A DNA stretch of 17,382 nucleotides, taken from NCBI GenBank assembly GCA_002170205.2, contig NHFT02000004.1, forward strand, positions 1-17,382. Direction: 5' to 3'. This DNA comes from Candidatus Pelagibacter sp. TMED118. Its GTDB lineage: Bacteria; Pseudomonadota; Alphaproteobacteria; Pelagibacterales; Pelagibacteraceae. A program made the position numbers and the translations under genes. Below are positions 13,206 through 17,382 of this stretch, piece by piece. A model generated the notes under the pieces. It was not told the origin of the DNA, did no database searches, and worked only from the letters and a program-made list of their open reading frames with translations. Position 1 is the first letter of the stretch; each line of letters opens with the position of its first letter.

Positions 13206-15101
13206 GTGATGTATATAACTGCCCTGTCTTTGTGTAAAATAACTTCTCCCACCACTAGCATATTTCATAAACATACTAGGATCTTTTAAAGGTATTCTTT
13301 CGCTAAGGCTACCAATATGTGTATCACAATATTTGATTACATGTCCTTCTTGTACAAGAGGTTTATTATTGTAAAAATAGTCATACCAATTGTATTCATA
13401 CTTACTGGTTTTACCAATATCTGGATTGTAATCACTGCTTATCATAATATCTTTTTGAAACTGCAATAGATCATTTAATTTACTATCATTAAACTTTTGT
13501 AAAAAGTCAGTAACATCACTATAAAATTGTTCACTTTGTTCAGCTATAATTGTCCACATGTATTGCTGTTTTCTAAAACCTCCACCCCAATCAATATCAA
13601 AAGGAATATGTCCTTTTGCATAATTGTAAACACCGTCATTGAATTTTTTCATTACCAATACATGGTCTTGTATTAGTTTTAAAAAACCTGTACTGTTTTC
13701 AAATACGTCTAGATAAAAGTCAACATATCTTATGCCCAATTCTTCTTTAAGATATTTGCTTATAAAATACAAAAACTTGCCTTGATGCAGTATATCTAAA
13801 CTTATAGTAAATTTTCGTAAACGTTCACCTTCTTCTTCATTCATACTGTAGGTGCTGATAACTTGTGTTGTATATTCGTTTTCGTCTTCAACAACACCTT
13901 TGAATATAAGATTGTTTTTTGTTTTTATATCAAACTCTTCAACTTGTTGACTGATCGCACTATTAGGATACATCTCTAAAAGAAATGTTCTTATGTCTGT
14001 AACTTCACCTTCTAGTACTGTTTCTAAACTTTCTAAAAATGTAGCAAAAGTTTCACCTGGCAAGTTTATAATCATATCGGTGTATACTGCAATGCCATCA
14101 GCAACAAATTTTTTAGTCAGTTCTTGATATGTTTCTTTTTTAATGTTGCTTCTTTTGACATTTGCTAGTGCTTCGTCTGTGTATGTTTGTAAACTTAAAC
14201 TAACACCACCACGTTGTAAATTATGTTTGGTAAGCATTTGTCCTATTTTGTAAACTCTGTCTGTTGTGTTTTTGGCATTGCCTGTGTGCATAACTGTTAG
14301 TCTAGGATTGTCTAAACTTTCATATAACTCAGTAACACGTTCTATTATCTCAACATCTCTTGGAAAAATACCAAAGTTAGCATCACCAAAAAATACTTCG
14401 TCCATGTTACGAACTAAAAAATCAATCTCTTCATGTAATCTTTCAGTTGGTACTTGCCTTATTTTTTGACTTACCAATCCTCCCCAATCACAAAAACTAC
14501 AACTATAAGGACAGCCTCTATTGGTTTCCCATACTGTTCCTCTGGTAAGTCCTAGCTTGTCGACTTCTTGCATTGTGGCTAAAAAGTTTTGGTTTGTATA
14601 AGGACTGGGTACATCTAAACTAGGAAATTTTCCCAATGGATTTCTATAATATTTGTCATTTTCAATCCAACTGATTGCATTTACTTGTGTTAAATCTAAC
14701 TCGCCTTTGTGATACTTGACCAGTTGATTAAAAGGTTGCTCACCTTCTTTATGTATAATAAAGTTTATGTAAGGATTGTTTCTTAAAAAATATTCAGCCT
14801 CAGCATCATAAAAAGGTGCGTTTCCGGCCCCTACAATCGTCATACAGTGGGGGTTAGTTTGTTTGATATGTTTGAGTAGCTTTAAACTTCTGTTTTTATT
14901 CCATATATAAAGTGTAGCACCAGCTATATCAACTGGTTGTCTAGGCATGTATTCTAAAATACTTTTCTTGTAAGTATGAAAAACATATGGAAGGAAATTT
15001 AAATTTGGTATATCGTCACAGTGATTTTCCAGTAAAGATAATGTAACTGGCAAAGTATTCATCCATGTACTTGAAATACTAATTAGTTGTATGTTCGTCA
15101 C
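13170..15101 (-). CDS. B12-binding radical SAM enzyme
   Basis: A large leftward protein of 643 residues. I place the start at GTG 15101, with AAGGAAG at 15112-15106; an ATG at 15134 would overlap the upstream gene more and has no better ribosome site. The N-terminal 150 residues look like a cobalamin-binding domain (DIAGATLYIWNKN, MTIVGAGNAPFYDAE, FIIHKEGEQPF). The radical SAM motif follows: Cys197, Cys201, Cys204 (RGCPYSCSFCDWGG). The middle continues as a TIM-barrel (FFGDANFGI, MIINLPGET), and a long C-terminal part is rich in Tyr, Phe and Asn. This class includes methylases and ring-forming or rearranging enzymes. It is the last gene of the leftward operon and the biggest gene in the window. 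Confidence 0.85.
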   Translation of the reverse strand: MTNIQLISISSTWMNTLPVTLSLLENHCDDIPNLNFLPYVFHTYKKSILEYMPRQPVDIAGATLYIWNKNRSLKLLKHIKQTNPHCMTIVGAGNAPFYDAEAEYFLRNNPYINFIIHKEGEQPFNQLVKYHKGELDLTQVNAISWIENDKYYRNPLGKFPSLDVPSPYTNQNFLATMQEVDKLGLTRGTVWETNRGCPYSCSFCDWGGLVSQKIRQVPTERLHEEIDFLVRNMDEVFFGDANFGIFPRDVEIIERVTELYESLDNPRLTVMHTGNAKNTTDRVYKIGQMLTKHNLQRGGVSLSLQTYTDEALANVKRSNIKKETYQELTKKFVADGIAVYTDMIINLPGETFATFLESLETVLEGEVTDIRTFLLEMYPNSAISQQVEEFDIKTKNNLIFKGVVEDENEYTTQVISTYSMNEEEGERLRKFTISLDILHQGKFLYFISKYLKEELGIRYVDFYLDVFENSTGFLKLIQDHVLVMKKFNDGVYNYAKGHIPFDIDWGGGFRKQQYMWTIIAEQSEQFYSDVTDFLQKFNDSKLNDLLQFQKDIMISSDYNPDIGKTSKYEYNWYDYFYNNKPLVQEGHVIKYCDTHIGSLSERIPLKDPSMFMKYASGGRSYFTQRQGSYIHHSIEKLVDLVPT

Positions 15102-16221
15102 TGTGCTTCCTTTTAGGTATTTTACTGTCAGCACTACTTACACAACTTGGACTAATACACGGCATTGGTTTGTTGAATAATTTAAATCCTGTTTCTATAT
15201 TACCCAAAGGATTATCATGGCAACTATAACTACGCTTGATACTACCATCAGGCTCGCGTATGATAATACCTTGATAACCGCTGTTACAACTCCATCCTTT
15301 GAAGTTATTAAAGTTGAAAGCATTAAATCTCTCCGCTTGATCCATGTACCACTTTTTGCCTTTGCTATCTGTAAATTCTATTTGCATATGCCAAGGTACA
15401 CTTTTATCGTTATTACCTATAGCGTAAGTCGGCAGTTGGAAACTAGGCCTTGGACGAAGTGCCCATTGTCGCTTTGACTCAGTATACGCCATTTGCGGCA
15501 TACCGTTCCACAATCGCTGTAGCATTTCCTCCGTATAACCGTCCACGACTCTACTTGCCGTTGGATCGGATTGGGGTTTGAGTGTGACATTGATTCCTTG
15601 CTCATGGAAGAAAAGGGCATTTTCCCAGTCCTTTTCAAACCATTCAGGAACCATAACCATATTAATTGTAATTTGTACATCGTACTCCTGACACAGGATC
15701 AGCTTGTCTGCAAAGTCCTGCATCTTCTCTTTACTATTTAAGTGTTCTGTATGCAAGCTGGCTGTGATACTAGCTCTGTGAAATGGTTTTGCATATTCAA
15801 CATATTTTTCAAACCATCGCATATTGCGACTGCAATTTGATGTCATGTGAATGCTAGTATAATTAGTGTTATCCACATCGTCAGCCAAATATTTAAGAAT
15901 ATCGAGGTACCCAGGGTGGAAAGTAGGCTCACCACCAGAAAGGCTAAAATGAAAGCTATTGAAACCATTTTGTCTAGCTTGTCGTTTTATTTCGTCGATG
16001 GTTTTGAGACATAGTTCCGTAGGTCTATGATCTTTCCTGTCGCTTCTTGCGTAGGGCCAGCAGTAGCTACATTTGTAGTTACAGAATCGGCCGAGGAGCC
16101 AGCTAACAGTAAATAAGTCTCTATATAAGAGTGTCCGTTGACCGACTTGCACAAGGTCTTCAAACGGGATTTTGGTAAAGTCATATTCACTCCATTTTAA
16201 ATCTTCATTGGATTTCGCCAC
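15079..16221 (-). CDS. Radical SAM enzyme with cysteine-rich C-terminal region
   Basis: A protein of 380 residues starting at GTG 16221, as there is no in-frame ATG before the catalytic motif; GGAG lies about 10 bases upstream. The radical SAM motif is Cys47, Cys51, Cys54 (CNYKCSYCW), then SGGEPTFHP and a strand ending MTSNCSR. The C-terminal part has further cysteines (GWSCNSG, SYSCHDNPLG, MPCISPSC), consistent with a twitch or SPASM-type auxiliary iron-sulfur cluster, found in peptide-modifying and sugar-modifying members. Base composition is clearly higher in GC than its neighbours in sampled stretches, which suggests a separate origin. It lies upstream of and overlaps the B12 radical SAM gene by 23 bases. 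Confidence 0.85.
   Translation of the reverse strand: MAKSNEDLKWSEYDFTKIPFEDLVQVGQRTLLYRDLFTVSWLLGRFCNYKCSYCWPYARSDRKDHRPTELCLKTIDEIKRQARQNGFNSFHFSLSGGEPTFHPGYLDILKYLADDVDNTNYTSIHMTSNCSRNMRWFEKYVEYAKPFHRASITASLHTEHLNSKEKMQDFADKLILCQEYDVQITINMVMVPEWFEKDWENALFFHEQGINVTLKPQSDPTASRVVDGYTEEMLQRLWNGMPQMAYTESKRQWALRPRPSFQLPTYAIGNNDKSVPWHMQIEFTDSKGKKWYMDQAERFNAFNFNNFKGWSCNSGYQGIIIREPDGSIKRSYSCHDNPLGNIETGFKLFNKPMPCISPSCVSSADSKIPKRKHSDEHTTN
15106..15112 (-). promoter_or_regulatory. Ribosome site deciding the GTG start of the B12 radical SAM gene
   Basis: Minus-strand AAGGAAG (15112-15106) stands 4 bases before GTG 15101, or 6 counted from the AGGA core. It lies inside the end of the upstream radical SAM gene. 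Confidence 0.6.
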
Positions 16222-16375
16222 TTAATCGTTTCTCCAAATATTCAATGACAGTACTCCACATTGGGTCAGGTGCCGTCTCATTTAGTTCGCGAACTGCATT
16301 TAATTCATGTTCTAAAAATTCTTTAACAGTCCAACTTTCATAGTTTTCGTTGGTCATGTGTACTTTATACGCCAT
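16205..16375 (-). CDS. Short acidic hypothetical protein, 56 residues
   Basis: The minus-strand ATG at 16375-16373 opens a frame to TGA 16207-16205. The product starts MAYKVHMTNENYESWTVKEF and is then helical and acidic, ending in YLEKRLSGEIQ. It overlaps the end of the nucleosidase gene by 11 bases and the start of the radical SAM gene by 17 bases; this chain of overlaps on the same strand supports a real gene. Size and context between a nucleosidase and a radical SAM enzyme make it a candidate small partner or substrate-binding protein, but it has no cysteine-rich or peptide-leader pattern. No family is recognised. Confidence 0.6.
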   Translation of the reverse strand: MAYKVHMTNENYESWTVKEFLEHELNAVRELNETAPDPMWSTVIEYLEKRLSGEIQ

Positions 16376-16922
16376 TTCTTACCTTCTCTTTAAAAAGTTC
16401 AGCCCCTTTGGCTATATTAGCACTCCAGTCTTTCATTGCATTTTCGTCAGCCATATCACTGATATACTTCCAACTTCTAAAAGGAATGTTATACTGTTTA
16501 CAAACATAAGCAAGTGCCCAGCCTTCCATGTCAACACAATCTATATCAGCATCAGTAAACCAAGGATCAGGTCCCATTACAAAACTATCACCTGTACCAC
16601 AACGTACACCAGCATTAGATGTATCTGTTTTTATATCTCCTAGTAATGGTTCAGTAAAAGGTATACTACCTCTTGGTGCTTGTGGTTCAGCCATCATGTC
16701 ACGCTGTACAAATGCACTTATTTCATTCAATCCTGTAACCATCGAATTTAATCCGCCTGCTGTTCCATAGTTCCAAATCTCTGTTGGCTTGTTGATATGA
16801 CAAAGATGTTTTGCCAATTTGGTTGCGGCTTGTACTTTGCCAACTCCTGTATAAAGTATTGTAAATTCTCCTCCAAGAGGATCTGGTAATTCAGCTTCTA
16901 AGGCTACGCATATTGTTATCAT
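16365..16922 (-). CDS. MTA/SAH nucleosidase-like protein
   Basis: A protein of 185 residues of the purine nucleoside phosphorylase superfamily (methylthioadenosine/S-adenosylhomocysteine nucleosidase type). Seen: the N-terminal Glu9 region (VALEAEL), TGVGKVQAA (25-33), GTAGGLN (53-59), RDMMAEP, CGTGDSF (108-114), then VDMEGWALAYVC with Glu133, and the likely catalytic Asp156 in SDMAD. Typical MTA/SAH nucleosidases are about 230 residues, so this one is shorter in its loops. It would split MTA, SAH or 5'-deoxyadenosine, the last two being by-products of radical SAM enzymes. The stop codon of the upstream gene overlaps its ATG (ATGA). Confidence 0.8.
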   Translation of the reverse strand: MITICVALEAELPDPLGGEFTILYTGVGKVQAATKLAKHLCHINKPTEIWNYGTAGGLNSMVTGLNEISAFVQRDMMAEPQAPRGSIPFTEPLLGDIKTDTSNAGVRCGTGDSFVMGPDPWFTDADIDCVDMEGWALAYVCKQYNIPFRSWKYISDMADENAMKDWSANIAKGAELFKEKVRNGV

Positions 16923-17382
16923 TCTTTTCTTTCCTGCATTGGATCTATACTGATCTCGTTTATATTAACATCTTTTGGTTGATCCAGCAACCACTTTATA
17001 TAATAAGCGGCGGTGTCTCTTCTCAGCGTACTTCGTGTAGGATGCTTTTCCTGATTATTGTCCAGTGTACCCAAACTTATATAACTAACCTTAGGTCCAC
17101 TATGCCATACTCCAACCAAAGTTAAACTATTGCAATAATCTCTTAGTGCTTTTTTCTCTGCACTATACAGCCATGCCTGACCTTTCTTGGTACGATCAGT
17201 TGTTGAGCCTACACATACTATATGTGCTTCTGTTTTGGCGTTATACACTGCCTTGTATACAAGATCCAGTAGCACAGTTTGATGAAAACGCCATAATGCA
17301 CTGTTTATAATGATTTCGTCATGTTTAGTACATTCATTTGCAAAACTAAACATATGGTCTGTGTTTGTTAAATCATATCCTG
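16919..17382 (-). CDS. Short-chain dehydrogenase/reductase-like protein (partial)
   Basis: A minus-strand gene running in from the right edge; about 153 codons are seen and the N-terminal Rossmann part lies outside. What is visible fits the short-chain dehydrogenase family: an LTN segment before DEIIINSA (the usual NNAG region), HIVCVGSTT as the strand leading to the Ser, YSAEKKALRDYC with Tyr and Lys four residues apart as the catalytic pair, and VSYISLGTL after it. The ATG inside the window at 17353 is probably not the start, since the frame is open to the edge and its residues fit the fold. An oxidoreductase step in the same pathway is likely. Confidence 0.7.
   Translation of the reverse strand, partial: GYDLTNTDHMFSFANECTKHDEIIINSALWRFHQTVLLDLVYKAVYNAKTEAHIVCVGSTTDRTKKGQAWLYSAEKKALRDYCNSLTLVGVWHSGPKVSYISLGTLDNNQEKHPTRSTLRRDTAAYYIKWLLDQPKDVNINEISIDPMQERKE

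Noticed and set aside
14266..14469. Plus-strand frame inside the B12 radical SAM gene
   Set aside because: Shadow frame opposite a large gene with clear motifs.
1..17382. CRISPR array, tRNA genes, insertion sequences, integrase or att sites
   Set aside because: I looked for regular direct repeats, cloverleaf-like sequences, transposase motifs and flanking repeats and found none.

Overview
The window is AT-rich and almost gapless. It holds 29 genes that I can support, two of them running off the ends. Most genes are short and many overlap by ATGA or a few bases. The features together suggest a tailed phage, most likely a marine T4-like myovirus: small hypothetical proteins, a phage-style purE and a ThyX-type thymidylate synthase, consensus host-type promoters (TTGACA, TATAGT or close variants) next to T4-late-like octamers (GATAAATA), and an island of iron oxygenases and radical SAM enzymes. 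No terminase, capsid or tail gene lies in the window, so the phage call is inference, and the host is not identifiable from the sequence.

Left part, 1-3231. A partial gene leads into two small two-cysteine proteins and ends at a bidirectional hairpin terminator (726-759). A Met-rich acidic protein (766-1095) is on the minus strand. A rightward run follows: a one-TM coiled-coil protein, a third two-cysteine protein, two conserved-looking hypotheticals, purE and another hypothetical.

Middle, 3237-8809. Three near-identical strong promoters drive, in order, an acidic hypothetical, a MoxR-type AAA+ ATPase, and a metallopeptidase-plus-VWA protein; the last two are a classic functional pair. The 3' region of the ATPase gene has two hairpins closed by GNRA and UNCG tetraloops. 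Next come small proteins (one behind a late-like promoter), a 218-residue protein with an AT-hook-like tail, a 59-residue protein and thyX.

Right part, 8804-17382. A Ser/Thr-rich small protein is divergent from a rightward operon: aspartyl-hydroxylase-like protein, radical SAM, two tandem TauD-like dioxygenases, a possible acetyltransferase and another HxD...H oxygenase-like protein. This meets a leftward operon coming in from the right edge: short-chain dehydrogenase (partial), MTA/SAH-nucleosidase-like enzyme, a 56-residue protein, radical SAM with extra C-terminal cysteines, and a B12-binding radical SAM. The two arms look like one metabolic or modification system: four candidate Fe(II)/2-oxoglutarate oxygenases, three radical SAM enzymes, and a nucleosidase able to clear their by-products.

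A window-wide signal is the apparent complete absence of GCAGC and GCTGC (GCWGC), while GCGGC and GCCGC are fairly common. This suggests selection against a restriction-type site.
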